64,000 nucleotides of DNA from Bradyrhizobium sp. dw_411 (GCF_018449695.1 NZ_JAAVUY010000002.1:62001-126000), one strand, 5' to 3'. Counted from the stretch's first letter, positions 18,590-28,446 are shown. Notes: a model not told the origin generated them from the letters alone. Made by a program: numbers and translations.

Positions 18590-19231
18590 TCAGGAGGTGT
18601 CTGACCGTCGGTCCCAAGCTGAGGGTATTTGGAGCTTTTCAGCGAATCTCACCAAATCTGCAAGGGATCCGGCCTCCATCTTGTGCATGATTTTGCTGCG
18701 ATGAATCTGGAGAGTGACCTCACTTATACCAAGCTCCGCGGCGGCCTGCTTGTTGAGCAGGCCGCTGACCACCAAAGGCAGCACTTCGCGCTCGCGGGGG
18801 GTGAGGCTTGAAAGGCAGTGCTGCAGCTTGGTCAGTTCGACTCTCGCCAAGCGAGATATGCGATCCTGGGCGATCGCTATACGGATCGCTTCTAACAATT
18901 CCGACTCAATGAACGGCTTGGTCAGAAAGTCGATGGCTCCGTTCCTAATGGCTCGCACCGAAGCTGGAATGTCCCCGTGTGCGGTAATGAAGATGATCGG
19001 TGGGTGCTGTTCACCGGCGATTTGTTCCTGAAAATCCAGGCCGTTGATGTCCGGAAGCTCAACATCCAGTAACAGGCACGAAGGCAAATCGAGCTTGGAA
19101 AAGTTCATATATTCAGAGACCGCGCCGAATGAGACGGCACGTAGACTTCGTGACGCCATAAGCTCGCATAGAGCCTCGCGCATACGATCGTCATCATCCA
19201 CTATGAAAATGGTATGGTCGTCTTCGATCAT
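18590..19231 (-). CDS. NodW/FixJ-type response regulator
   Basis: A 213-residue two-domain regulator. The receiver domain (about 5-120) has the acidic pocket VDDDDR, phosphoacceptor Asp56 in LLLDVELPD and the conserved Lys in FLTKPF. A LuxR-type HTH follows (LTPREREVLPLVVSGLLNKQ, about 142-200). The start at 19231 is chosen because its ATG overlaps the stop codon of the kinase gene (ATGA). That overlap makes the pair translationally coupled and certain to be partners. FixJ/NodW proteins activate nodulation, nitrogen-fixation or catabolic genes; the target is not visible here. Confidence 0.92.
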   Translation of the reverse strand: MIEDDHTIFIVDDDDRMREALCELMASRSLRAVSFGAVSEYMNFSKLDLPSCLLLDVELPDINGLDFQEQIAGEQHPPIIFITAHGDIPASVRAIRNGAIDFLTKPFIESELLEAIRIAIAQDRISRLARVELTKLQHCLSSLTPREREVLPLVVSGLLNKQAAAELGISEVTLQIHRSKIMHKMEAGSLADLVRFAEKLQIPSAWDRRSDTS

Positions 19232-21114
19232 TGGGAGTCGTCCGCGTACGCGGGGATAGTGAAAGAAAATGTTGTTCCTCCGGAATCGTTTGCAGTGGCC
19301 CACAGCCGGCCACCGTGCTTCTCAACGATAGAGCGGCAGATGGCGAGCCCCATACCCATGCCCTTGTTCTTTGTCGTGAAGAAAGGCTCGAAGATTTTCT
19401 CGATATCTTCGACGCCTATGCCATGATCCTGTATCTCGACCAGCACCATGTGAGGTCCATCGAGTCGCGATCGGACTAATAGCGGCTGCGTTGCTTCGTG
19501 CTCTGTATCGATCGCATCAATGCCGTTACGAAGCAGGTTGACAAGAACTTGCTGCAATTGCGTGCGGTCAGCCACGATCCGAGGCAGGTTATCTTCCAAA
19601 TTGGTCTGAAAACTCACGCCCTTTGCGATGGCCTCGTCGTGCATCAGTTGAAGTACTTCGGAAATGACTTCGGTGAGGTTTAGTCCGGTCTTGATTATGG
19701 CGTCTTGCTTGAACAATGCGCGGGTGCGGTTCACAACCTGCGCAGCCGAGCTCGCGTCGCGAACGATACGCTCCATGACGATTAGCGCGCGGGGGAGGTT
19801 GGGCGGCTTCGCTGAAAGCCATTGCTGGCATGCATAACTATTGGTGACTACCGCTGCCAAGGGCTGGCTGACCTCATGGGCGATCGAAGCCGACATTTCT
19901 GCCAGGCTTGCAGCCTGTGAAGCGCGCGCGAGCCTGTCCAGCGTGGATCGAAGCGTGTCTTGGATACGCGTCGCGTCGTCGATATCCACAGTTACGCAAT
20001 ACCACTGGAGGATTCCTCCCTTCTCGTCACGCAGCGCCTCGCCACGTCCATCGACCCAGCGAAACACGCCGTCGGCTCGGCGAAGCCGGTACCGGCAGGT
20101 GAACGCCTCTCCGGTCACGACGGCGCTAGACCATATGCGCGCCATCATCGGAATGTCAGCCGGATGAACAACAGATCGTATCGCTACCGACTGGCGGCTC
20201 TTTTTTTCCGGATTGTCGAAACTCTCCAGGGTCAAACCGATGTAATCTATCAGGCGCTTGTTCAGGTAGGACGGTTCTCCGTCCGGCGTGGCGCACCAGA
20301 CCAATGCCGGCATGGTGTCAACAAGAAGACGAAGCTGCTGCTCGCTCTTGCGGAGCGCTTCTTCCGCCTTTCGCTGATCGTCAATGTCGATCGTTGTGCC
20401 GTACCAGCCGGTTATCCGGCCGTCTTGATCGCGCGATGACCGGCCCGTGTTACGAAACCAGCGATAGATGCCGTCGAATCGACGAACCCGATGTTCAGTC
20501 TCGTAAGGCGCGCCGGTTTTAAGACAATGCAACCAGAGCTCCACGGCATGATCGACGTCATCGGGATGGACCAACTGCCTCCATCCGAAATCATCCGAGC
20601 CTTCGATGCGACTCATAGCTTCGGGGGGGATGCCGACATAATCCATAACGCTCCGATTGACATATTTGAAGTTGCCTTCGGGGTCGGTGGACCATCCCAG
20701 TCCAGGCATGCTCTCCACGATTAGGCGCGTGTCGCTCTCGACGCGATGCGATGAAGTTATGTTCTGAAAGTTGCGGATGAGCAGGCTGATAGCGAGCGCC
20801 GATGCAAGGAAGGTGGAAAATCTAATATAGGTCTTGAGTTCTGCCTGGATTTCCGATCCGGGGAGGAGAAAGAAAATGCCAAGGATGCAAGCAACGAATC
20901 CGATGGCGAGCGGTGTCGGCCATCTGTCGGCGTAAACGCATATCGCCGCGATAGCGGCGAGTAAGGGAGATGGCTCGCCGGATAGCCAAGCCAATACCAG
21001 GCCGCCGCATGAGGTTGCAATTATCCAGCCGTATCGCCCTATCGAAGATGATACTTCCATCGCACAAGGCCTCGGCCGCTCTGCTGTGTCGGGGCAGCAA
21101 TTCTTGGGAAGCAT
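19228..21114 (-). CDS. PAS-containing sensor histidine kinase, NodV-like
   Basis: A 628-residue membrane sensor kinase. Several hydrophobic segments lie in the first 120 residues (WIIATSCGGLVLAWLSG, LAIGFVACILGIFFLLP, FLASALAISLLIR), then two PAS/PAC domains (about 135-265 and 265-390, with FGWRQLVHPDD and YLNKRLIDYIG). The H-box IAHEVSQPLAAVV follows, then the ATPase with LLRNGIDAI, DHGIGVE, FEPFFTTK and GMGLAICRSIVEKHGG. The arrangement matches the NodV/FixL-like family. An alternative start at 21060 (MEVSSSIGRYG) is plausible. It heads the kinase-regulator operon, with a divergent AraC gene 340 bases away. Confidence 0.92.
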   Translation of the reverse strand: MLPKNCCPDTAERPRPCAMEVSSSIGRYGWIIATSCGGLVLAWLSGEPSPLLAAIAAICVYADRWPTPLAIGFVACILGIFFLLPGSEIQAELKTYIRFSTFLASALAISLLIRNFQNITSSHRVESDTRLIVESMPGLGWSTDPEGNFKYVNRSVMDYVGIPPEAMSRIEGSDDFGWRQLVHPDDVDHAVELWLHCLKTGAPYETEHRVRRFDGIYRWFRNTGRSSRDQDGRITGWYGTTIDIDDQRKAEEALRKSEQQLRLLVDTMPALVWCATPDGEPSYLNKRLIDYIGLTLESFDNPEKKSRQSVAIRSVVHPADIPMMARIWSSAVVTGEAFTCRYRLRRADGVFRWVDGRGEALRDEKGGILQWYCVTVDIDDATRIQDTLRSTLDRLARASQAASLAEMSASIAHEVSQPLAAVVTNSYACQQWLSAKPPNLPRALIVMERIVRDASSAAQVVNRTRALFKQDAIIKTGLNLTEVISEVLQLMHDEAIAKGVSFQTNLEDNLPRIVADRTQLQQVLVNLLRNGIDAIDTEHEATQPLLVRSRLDGPHMVLVEIQDHGIGVEDIEKIFEPFFTTKNKGMGMGLAICRSIVEKHGGRLWATANDSGGTTFSFTIPAYADDSQ

Positions 21115-21456
21115 ATTTTAGTGCTGCGCGGCGTGGCCCCGCCGGAGAGCGGTTCGGATCACGCTCACGTCTAATGGAAAGATATAATAGACGATGGTTT
21201 GGTCGAGAGCTAGGCTCGTCCGTGCCGTGTAGTCTGAGCGGACGCAAGTCTGTTGTCAGGCGTTGGCGTCGGAGGCACCCAGGGTGCGAAAGTGGTGGTG
21301 GCGTGAACCACCAGACTATTGCTGCCGGGGTCTTTTTTGGCGCCTTGGCGGCTTTCGTCCCGCGTCTTTGCTGAGAAGAAACTGTCGAACCATTGCTTCT
21401 GTTTCAGAGTTCGACCGTAGCTGGCTATTTGGATCAGTCATTGGAGGTTCGCGAAG
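21115..21456. other. Divergent promoter region of kinase and AraC genes
   Basis: No ORF here is credible. The region should hold both promoters and perhaps the binding site of the AraC protein. I see no clear palindrome or repeat. Confidence 0.4.
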
Positions 21457-22500
21457 GTGCTCGCTCAAGGCATACCGCTGTCATGGGTCTCCCGGCATTG
21501 CGCGGGGGTCGTCGCGCATGGCGTGCCGCCTGACGTCCTGTTCCAGGAATGCCTTATTGACCGGCGGTTCGGCGATGACCGTGACCAGATTTCGTTCGCT
21601 CAGTTCGGCCTGTTGTGGCTGAATGCAGGGCTCGTGGTCGAGGACGAAGGCCTGGGGCTGACCAGGAAAGGAATGCCACTGGGATTTAGCACGCTCGCGC
21701 TTCGCGTCATGCTGGGCTGCGCAACCGTTGAGCGGGCAATCACGTCCATTATACGGTTCTACAAATTCGCTCCGGTTAGGTTCAGTCTGACGTTCGATGG
21801 TGATGAGGCAATTTTGGCCGCATACAGCGACGACGACGACAGCGGCCCGAATGCGACGATTGTCGAGGAACTGCATCTGACCTTCCTGTACGGATGCCTG
21901 AGCTTGTTCCTTGGCCGTCCGCTGCCCGTGCGCATGTTCCAAACGCGAGATCGCTGCCATGCAAATCTCGACGGATTACACTGGGCAACATTCGCAGCCG
22001 TACGTTACGAACGACTGGCGGCCCTGCGATTCACAAAATCGATCCTGTCGGCGCAGCGTGTCACGGCCGGAACGGACGAGGTCTATTGGGATATGGTCCG
22101 CCCGTGGCTGATGCTAAGTGAAGCGAAATCGACCCTGAGCGAAGAACGCTGGGTTACGCTCGGGGACCTGCGCCTGGACGCACTTGCGCGGGAGGCCGGC
22201 GTCAGCCTCTCAACCGTCCGCCGGCAGATGACATCGACGCATGGAGGGTTCCGGCTGGTGCGAGAAAGGCTTCTTGTTGAGGCAAGCACTCAGCTCCTGA
22301 CCAGTTGCTCACGAAGCGTCGAATCGATCGCCGCCCAATTGGGCTATTCAGATGCGCGCAGTTTCAGACGATTTCTCAAGGGCGCGACGGGAAAGACACC
22401 TGACGCATTGCGCGCGGAAGGTCTGCGCCCTCAGATGGGCGTCCTGACCCCGGAGATATTTGACAGGGCCCGGGAGGCCGCACTTAGGCGGAGCGCTTAG
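21457..22500 (+). CDS. AraC-family regulator with arabinose-binding-like N-domain
   Basis: A 347-residue regulator. The N-terminal half (about 20-200) matches the ligand-binding domain of OruR/ArgR-type AraC proteins (LLWLNAGLVVEDEGLGLTRK, LALRVMLGCATVERAI). The C-terminal AraC HTH pair lies at about 235-330 (LRLDALAREAGVSLSTVRRQ and SIAAQLGYSDARSFRRFLKG). The start is GTG at 21457, backed by a strong TTGGAGG 9 bases upstream. The next gene on the strand is also a regulator, so no obvious structural target is adjacent. Confidence 0.88.
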   Translation: MLAQGIPLSWVSRHCAGVVAHGVPPDVLFQECLIDRRFGDDRDQISFAQFGLLWLNAGLVVEDEGLGLTRKGMPLGFSTLALRVMLGCATVERAITSIIRFYKFAPVRFSLTFDGDEAILAAYSDDDDSGPNATIVEELHLTFLYGCLSLFLGRPLPVRMFQTRDRCHANLDGLHWATFAAVRYERLAALRFTKSILSAQRVTAGTDEVYWDMVRPWLMLSEAKSTLSEERWVTLGDLRLDALAREAGVSLSTVRRQMTSTHGGFRLVRERLLVEASTQLLTSCSRSVESIAAQLGYSDARSFRRFLKGATGKTPDALRAEGLRPQMGVLTPEIFDRAREAALRRSA

Positions 22501-22636
22501 TCGAATCTGTCCCCATCGCCCGGAATGCGTTGAGCGGATACGTCCTTGTCGGTTCGACCGGCGCATGTTTCAGGTACCGCTTGAGATGCCCAGCGGTCCT
22601 CAGGAATGCCGTTTTCAAGCGAGACCGGAGCGAAGC

Positions 22637-25582
22637 ATGACAACGTTAGTTGGCCTGTCGAAGACGTCGTTTCGTTCTTCCCCGTCCATCTCGCTCCCGC
22701 GGTCACCCGATTGCGGCAAATTGTCCTCGTTAAGTAAGCACTTCAAGGACCGTGATGACTTGGATATTGGGACAGGTATCGCATTTGGTCCGTTCCGTTT
22801 GTTGGTGACGGAACGCCTTCTCGAGAAGGCAGGCGTTCCCGTTCCTTTGGGCAGCCGCGCGCTCGACATCCTGATTCTTCTGGCAGAACGTGCAGGTGAG
22901 GTGGTGAGCAAGAGGGACTTGATCTCTCGGGTGTGGCCTGACCTTACAGTGGATGAAAACAGCCTGCGCGTTCATATCGTCAGCCTCCGCAAGGCGCTCG
23001 GAGATGGAAAGGCCGGGGCCCGTTACGTGACCAATGTCACTGGCCGCGGTTATTGCTTCGTGGCGCCAATCACGCAGGCGGTTAAGTCGAAATTTCCCTC
23101 AATTAGAGAAGCCGCGGGCTCCGAACAGCCGCAGACACTTCCACTTCGCTTGAGCAGGATGGTCGGACGTGACGCGACCGTGCGTACGATTTCGGAGCGG
23201 CTTGAGGCGCAGCGCTTTGTGACCATCCACGGACCCGGCGGCATCGGCAAGACCACGGTCGCGGTGTGGGTCGGCCACGCCCAGCTTGCTGCCTTTGAGG
23301 GAGCCGTATGCTTCGTTGATCTCGGGACCCTAAAGAATCCCAGTCTCGTGCCTAGCGCGGTGGCTTCCGCGCTTGGACTTCCCGTTCAATCCAGTGATCC
23401 GACTCCAGACCTCATCCACTTCCTGAGAAATCGGCGGATGCTGTTGATCCTCGATAACTGCGAACACGTTATCGATATCGCGGCTACGCTGGCCGCGCGT
23501 ATTTTCCAACAAGCCCCACGTGTGGCCATTCTGGCGACGAGTCGAGAAGTGCTGAAGGTGGAAGGCGAGCATATATATCGGCTCTCGGCGCTGGAGTGCC
23601 CGCCTGAAGGCATCGAACTGACGGCGGCGCAGATTCTTGCCTTCCCGGCAGCGCATTTATTTGCCGAGCGGGCGGCAGCGGGAGGCTTTCAGTTCAGGCT
23701 CACCGACGAGGATGCCGCGATCGTTGCGGAAATCTGCCGCAAGCTGGATGGCGTAGCGCTAGCGATTGAACTTGCCGCAGGACGGGTGGACACTTACGGG
23801 CTCCTTGAAACTGCGGGTCTCCTCGATAACCGGCTCAGCCTGTTCTGGCATGGACAGCGTACGGCGCTGTCGCGCCATCGAACATTAGCCACGATGGTCG
23901 ACTGGAGTCACGATCTCCTGACGGATGTCGAGCGTACAGTGCTCCGACGCCTTTCGATTTTTGTCGGCTTCTTCAAACTCGAAGCGGCGCAGGCGGTGGC
24001 GGCCGACGACCTTGACGCGACGCAGATCGCAGACGCAGTAGGGCGGCTGGCTGCCAAGTCGCTCATATCCGTCGACGCTTGCGGACCGACGATGCGGTAT
24101 CGGTTGCTCGACGCGACGCGAAATTACGCCTTCGCGAAGTTGGTCGATTGCGGCGAGGAAGATGCGGTCGCACGGAGGCATGCCGTTTATTGTCGAGCAT
24201 TTCTCGAACGTGCCGACGGCGATGACAATAGACGCTCCATTTATATGGAGCATCTTGGCAATGTGCGTGCCGCACTGCAATGGAGCTTCGATCGGGGGGA
24301 TGTGGCGCTCGGCATCGCTCTTGCTGCTGTAGCAACTCGCCTATTCCTCGAACTGTCGCTTTTGAATGAATGTCGCCGCTGGACCGAGCGAGCGCTCTCG
24401 ATGCTAAATGATGCTGCGCTCGGAACACAGGATGAAATGAAACTCCAGGAGGCGCTCGGCCTGTCGCTGATGTTCACGATCGGTAACAACAAGCAGGCTC
24501 ATGCTGCGCTTTCGAGAGGTTTGGAGCTCGCAGAGAAATTTCCCGACCGCATCAACCAATTTCGGCTCATTGGCCGGTTGCACCTGTATCATCGAAGAGC
24601 AGGCAATCTCAGGCTTATGCTCAAGTTTGCAATGCGGGCCATGGCCATAGCGAAGCAAATGGCCGATCCGGTTGGAATAGCCGCCGCAAATTCGCTGGTC
24701 GGCGTCTCACGTCATCTCGTCGGCAACCAGACCGACTCCAGAGCTCACCTGGAAATGGCGCTGGTGCGGCTGCCTTTTTCCAATCGTACCAAAGCCAGCG
24801 ATTTCGGCTTTTATCGCGAGCGTGCGCGGATCGCTCTGGCCCGGACGCTTTGGCTTCAGGGTTATCCAGACCAGGCGGTTCGAATCGCAAGACAAGTGGT
24901 TAGCGAACCCGCGACCTTTGAACCCGTGACACTCTGCATCGTGCTCATTTGGGGCTTTTCTGTTTTTCGCTGGACTGGCGATTGGGCGAGTGGCGAGGAA
25001 TGCGTTGAACGTCTGATTCCGCACGCCGAACGGCATTCTCTGACGGCGTATCGGGCCGTCGGTTTCGGCCTTGCGGGCGAAATGTTGATCAAACGTGGAG
25101 AAATCGAGGCCGGTATGGATCTGCTGCGGGGCTCCATGCAAACGCTGCACGCGGATCAATATACGTTGTATGCGACGGAGTTTAACGCCGCTTTGGCGGA
25201 CGGCTTTGCAATGACGGGTCGCATAGACCAGGCACTTGCGACCATCGACCAAACAATCGCTCGTGTAAGCCGCGATGGGAATTTTCTGATGCCGGAGCTG
25301 TTGCGCGCCCGGGGAAAGCTCCTCGAGCAAACTGCGGATGAGCGGGGAGCCGAAGCCTGCTTCCTGCGTTCGATCGAATTGGCTGGACGGCAATCGGCGC
25401 TATCCTGGCGCCTCCGTGCGTCGACCGACCTTGCCCGACTGAGGTTTAGTCGAGGCCGCTGCGAAGAAGCGCGAAAGTTATTGGCTGAAACCTATGCCTG
25501 TTTCAATGAAGGATTTCATACGGTCGATCTCAGGGCCGCAAAGCAGACGCTTGAAGACATGAGTCAGACGATCGTCGGCTAA
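22637..25582 (+). CDS. Winged-helix regulator fused to NTPase and TPR-like repeats
   Basis: A protein of 981 residues. An OmpR-type winged helix (about 30-140; ALDILILLAERAGEVVSKRD and YVTNVTGRGYCFV) is followed by an NB-ARC/STAND-type NTPase with Walker A HGPGGIGKTTVAV and Walker B MLLILDNCEHV. A helical TPR-like C-terminus runs from about residue 560 to the end. This is the architecture of large signal-integrating ATPase regulators (CadC-like DNA-binding domain, MalT/AfsR-like switch). The start at 22637 is preferred for the GGAG 7 bases upstream; an earlier in-frame ATG (22460) lies inside the previous gene. Trigger and targets are unknown. Confidence 0.88.
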   Translation: MTTLVGLSKTSFRSSPSISLPRSPDCGKLSSLSKHFKDRDDLDIGTGIAFGPFRLLVTERLLEKAGVPVPLGSRALDILILLAERAGEVVSKRDLISRVWPDLTVDENSLRVHIVSLRKALGDGKAGARYVTNVTGRGYCFVAPITQAVKSKFPSIREAAGSEQPQTLPLRLSRMVGRDATVRTISERLEAQRFVTIHGPGGIGKTTVAVWVGHAQLAAFEGAVCFVDLGTLKNPSLVPSAVASALGLPVQSSDPTPDLIHFLRNRRMLLILDNCEHVIDIAATLAARIFQQAPRVAILATSREVLKVEGEHIYRLSALECPPEGIELTAAQILAFPAAHLFAERAAAGGFQFRLTDEDAAIVAEICRKLDGVALAIELAAGRVDTYGLLETAGLLDNRLSLFWHGQRTALSRHRTLATMVDWSHDLLTDVERTVLRRLSIFVGFFKLEAAQAVAADDLDATQIADAVGRLAAKSLISVDACGPTMRYRLLDATRNYAFAKLVDCGEEDAVARRHAVYCRAFLERADGDDNRRSIYMEHLGNVRAALQWSFDRGDVALGIALAAVATRLFLELSLLNECRRWTERALSMLNDAALGTQDEMKLQEALGLSLMFTIGNNKQAHAALSRGLELAEKFPDRINQFRLIGRLHLYHRRAGNLRLMLKFAMRAMAIAKQMADPVGIAAANSLVGVSRHLVGNQTDSRAHLEMALVRLPFSNRTKASDFGFYRERARIALARTLWLQGYPDQAVRIARQVVSEPATFEPVTLCIVLIWGFSVFRWTGDWASGEECVERLIPHAERHSLTAYRAVGFGLAGEMLIKRGEIEAGMDLLRGSMQTLHADQYTLYATEFNAALADGFAMTGRIDQALATIDQTIARVSRDGNFLMPELLRARGKLLEQTADERGAEACFLRSIELAGRQSALSWRLRASTDLARLRFSRGRCEEARKLLAETYACFNEGFHTVDLRAAKQTLEDMSQTIVG

Positions 25583-25927
25583 TAAGCGTTGGTATTTGAA
25601 TCAAGGGCGCGCGCCTGAAAGTCGCGGCCATTCAATCGATGTTGTCGGCAGAAGCGGGCAAACAATCGATCCTTCCTCTTCTTTGAGTGACGAATTCCAC
25701 ACCGATTTGGATCGGCAGTGGCCACGAGCCTGCAAGGTCGGGCTCATATGTTGCTTTCAGCAACAACAGCCAAGCGTCCCGGATCGATCCGGACATCCGA
25801 CGCACAAAGATTCACACTTCTTAAGTCGCGCCCGAAGGCTTTTCGTGGGAATAGCTCACATCCGGAAATTCAGCAGCGAAGTAAAGTTTACGTCGTAGAT
25901 TATCCATTTAACTCAGAGATCAATCCC
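25583..25927. other. Intergenic stretch before histidine kinase
   Basis: No gene is convincing. The kinase ORF is open upstream to 25718, so the kinase could start there, but that N-terminal extension looks random. Confidence 0.4.
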
Positions 25928-26656
25928 ATGAGCTTAATAGAGCAGCCAGTAAATACGGGGATGACGGGAAGGGCAGGCCTGCAACGGGCCGCTGACTTCC
26001 AGGCCGTTCTCCTCGGTATGATTGCACATGATCTTCGACAGCCGTTGCAGGTAATACAAAACGTTGGCGATCTCCTTGGCGTCGGCATTCGAACAAAATC
26101 CGAACAGCGTCTGTTGCGAATGGGTCGGCACGCGACCGATCGCCTGACCAGGCAACTCGATCAACTACTGGGTGCTCTGCGTCTCCACGATCACTGCGGG
26201 GGCGTAAAGATTTCGGCCGTCGCTCTTGAGCCGCTATTTTGGCAGGCTTGTCGTGAAAACAAGGAATTTGCGTCGCAGAAAGGCGTGGAAATCAGCGTAT
26301 GTCCGACGACGGTGTCGGTGATGAGCAACGCCGTGCTCCTCACCGGAATCCTTCGAAATCTGGTCAGCAACGCCGTCAAATATACCGAGCCCAAAGGCCG
26401 GGTTCTTATCGGGTGCCGCCGTTCGAGCGAATATGTACGTATCGATGTTTACGATACCGGGATAGGCATCACGCAGGATCAATTGCCTGGAATTTTTGAA
26501 GCGTTCCATCGTCTCGACTACGCACGCTGTAGCGGTATTGGCGTTGGTTTATTCATCGTGCGGCGGACCGCCGACGTGCTCGGACACGGCATCGACGTCA
26601 GCTCGGTCGTCTCCCGCGGTTCGCGCTTTTCCATATCAGCAGCACGAGCCGACTAG
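25928..26656 (+). CDS. Soluble sensor histidine kinase, short
   Basis: A 242-residue kinase core with no visible sensor or membrane domain. The H-box is LGMIAHDLRQPLQVIQN with His34. The ATPase domain has ILRNLVSNAVKYTE, YDTGIGI, GIFEAFHRLD and GIGVGLFIVRRTADVLGHGI. All catalytic boxes are intact, so it is probably active and must receive its signal through a partner. The start at 25928 is chosen because the sequence before it is not conserved-looking; the ribosome binding site is weak. It is followed 63 bases later by a DNA-binding protein that lacks a receiver domain, an odd pairing. Confidence 0.85.
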   Translation: MSLIEQPVNTGMTGRAGLQRAADFQAVLLGMIAHDLRQPLQVIQNVGDLLGVGIRTKSEQRLLRMGRHATDRLTRQLDQLLGALRLHDHCGGVKISAVALEPLFWQACRENKEFASQKGVEISVCPTTVSVMSNAVLLTGILRNLVSNAVKYTEPKGRVLIGCRRSSEYVRIDVYDTGIGITQDQLPGIFEAFHRLDYARCSGIGVGLFIVRRTADVLGHGIDVSSVVSRGSRFSISAARAD

Positions 26657-26719
26657 CGCGGCGACGCCTTCGATGAGCGCCTTTCCCGCAGGCGAACATC
26701 CAACTTAGAGGTCGATCCA

Positions 26720-27337
26720 GTGGCACTCCCATCCATCCGCCGAAAGATGAATATCAATCTCGAACGTTTGCAACGAGAGAGATCGGCAAGCGGAGACCGG
26801 CAGGAGAAACGAGCCACGGCGCGTGGGGAGGGCTCGTCCTCGAGATCGGGTATCACTCAAGATACATTCGTCCAGCCCCTTACGCGGGCGATGAAGGAGC
26901 GGCTTTGGGAAAAATTTCAAGAGAACGAGGATATCCTCGTCAATGCACTATTCATCATAGTCGAGTCGGTCACCAGCCTCGATCGCGCCGCAAGAATTGA
27001 GGCCCCTCCGCTGGGGCCAGATCTGCCGCGCGTAACGCTGCGGCGCGTAGGCTCACTGGAGCTTGATCTCCTCGATCGCACGGCGAGACGTGGCGAACGT
27101 ACAATCGAATTGCTGCCGCGGGAGTATCGGCTTCTCGACTTCATGATGCAGCGAAGCAACGAGTTGCTGACTCGTGCGATGCTCTTCAAGGAGGTTTGGA
27201 ACTATAAATTTGTTCCCACAACAAATCTGGTGGACGTCCATATGAGCCGATTGCGTCGCAAGGTCGACATGCCCAATGAAGCTCCGATGATCGAAAGCAT
27301 TCGCGGTGCTGGCTTTATTCTGCGGGCGTGGCCGTGA
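26720..27337 (+). CDS. OmpR-type winged-helix protein without a receiver
   Basis: A 205-residue protein. The C-terminal 95 residues are a complete OmpR/PhoB DNA-binding domain (IELLPREYRLLDFMMQRSNE, VDVHMSRLRRKVD, SIRGAGFILRAW). The N-terminal 110 residues are not a receiver: there is no phosphoacceptor Asp pattern, and the first 50 are basic and Ser/Arg-rich. The start is GTG at 26720, with AGAGG 8 bases upstream. It follows the short histidine kinase on the same strand and is probably cotranscribed. How, or whether, the kinase controls it is unclear. Confidence 0.85.
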   Translation: MALPSIRRKMNINLERLQRERSASGDRQEKRATARGEGSSSRSGITQDTFVQPLTRAMKERLWEKFQENEDILVNALFIIVESVTSLDRAARIEAPPLGPDLPRVTLRRVGSLELDLLDRTARRGERTIELLPREYRLLDFMMQRSNELLTRAMLFKEVWNYKFVPTTNLVDVHMSRLRRKVDMPNEAPMIESIRGAGFILRAWP

Positions 27338-27509
27338 AACATATTCGATCGGGCTGGAGATTGAACCAACCTTACGGCGATCGACGGTCATAGGATTTTG
27401 CTTAACAGCTTTCGCTATCTCATCCGGGCTCTTACGTGGCAACGACGTCGCCAAGGCTAAGGACTATATTCGCCACGTCCGCCTTCGAACGCCGTGGTGA
27501 AAGAAAACG

Positions 27510-27701
27510 CTAATCGTTGGTTGGCTCCGAGGGAATCTGGATTGCGCCGGCTCTCGATACTGCTGCGGCCGTGACGATCCTCGCGTTGGCGCGATCCTGT
27601 GGATCGTCATTCGAGCTGAAGCTGTTGAAGCTGATAACAGCCGTGCCCACGACCGCCAGAAGGGCGGCTACCAGTATGGGTACTGTTCTTTGATCGTGCA
27701 T
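27510..27701 (-). CDS. Small single-pass membrane protein
   Basis: A 63-residue protein with one N-terminal hydrophobic segment (VPILVAALLAVVGTAVI) and a polar tail with Asp/Asn (SNDDPQDRANARIVTAAAV). A GAGAGAGA ribosome binding site precedes the ATG. I recall similar small Bradyrhizobium proteins, but no function. It lies just downstream of the secreted protein at 27762-28046 on the same strand, so the two may be cotranscribed. Confidence 0.65.
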   Translation of the reverse strand: MHDQRTVPILVAALLAVVGTAVISFNSFSSNDDPQDRANARIVTAAAVSRAGAIQIPSEPTND

Positions 27702-27761
27702 ATGTCTCTCTCACCAATCCGCTGCCTCTATGCGATTGACGTCCGTAAGCCGGCCCTCTGA

Positions 27762-28046
27762 TCAACAGCCTCGGCAGATTCCTTCTATCATCTTGTCGAC
27801 CGTCGCTTCTTCGCGGTCGATTTCGGGACTGGTTCCAAGTAGTGGCCCTGGCACGGGGCCGCGGCCGATGCCAGACGACGAAAGCGCCGTGCCCAACGAG
27901 TTGGTGCCGGGCGCAGCGGCACTGCTGCCAAACGCACCACCCATTACGGACATCTGGTGCGATCCCATGCCGCCGCCCCGGGCAAACGCGGCGGTGGTCG
28001 AAAAGCCAACGCACAGGACGACACAAAAAATGGAAAGCTTTTGCAT
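27762..28046 (-). CDS. Small secreted Gly/Ser-rich protein
   Basis: A 94-residue protein with a clear signal peptide (residues 1-22, cleavage after AFA) and a Gly/Ser/Met-rich mature part (RGGGMGSHQMSVMGGAFGSS). The C-terminal end EEATVDKMIEGICRGC carries two cysteines. A strong AGGAG lies 7 bases before the ATG. The PGTNSLGTALSSSGIGRGPV segment recalls the low-complexity style of the secreted protein at 32784-33593. Function is unknown. Confidence 0.75.
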   Translation of the reverse strand: MQKLSIFCVVLCVGFSTTAAFARGGGMGSHQMSVMGGAFGSSAAAPGTNSLGTALSSSGIGRGPVPGPLLGTSPEIDREEATVDKMIEGICRGC

Positions 28047-28446
28047 GTTGGTGCTCCTACGAATACGCGATCACCGTGATGGTTGATCGCCGACGATGTA
28101 TCTGATGACGATGTATCTGATGTAGGTTCGAAATTCGCCACCACCATTAAATTGGACTTCATTAAATCCCGGTATAGCGCTTCGCGGATCCGCTAGTCAT
28201 GCATCACAGTGGGCTCAGTTGAAGAGTCGAGCGCGAACTCCGGGTCAGCAAGCTGAAGGCTTTCACAGTTGACAAGACTTGCAGCAAGGTCGGCCGCGAC
28301 TATCGTGACCCAATTAAATTTACGTTCAGAATGCCCGCAGGATCATGCCACCATGAAATCTCGGGCAAGCGAATTCAGGAGACGATGCATCGTTCGGATC
28401 GATGCAGCATCTCCGGGACAATCGAGCGTCACCGGTCAAGGGACAT
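28047..28446. other. Intergenic region between secreted protein and RND pump
   Basis: No gene is supported. A short direct repeat GATGTATCTGATGA / GATGTATCTGATGT lies near 28094-28122. It may hold the promoter of the secreted protein and the terminator of the RND operon. Confidence 0.4.
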
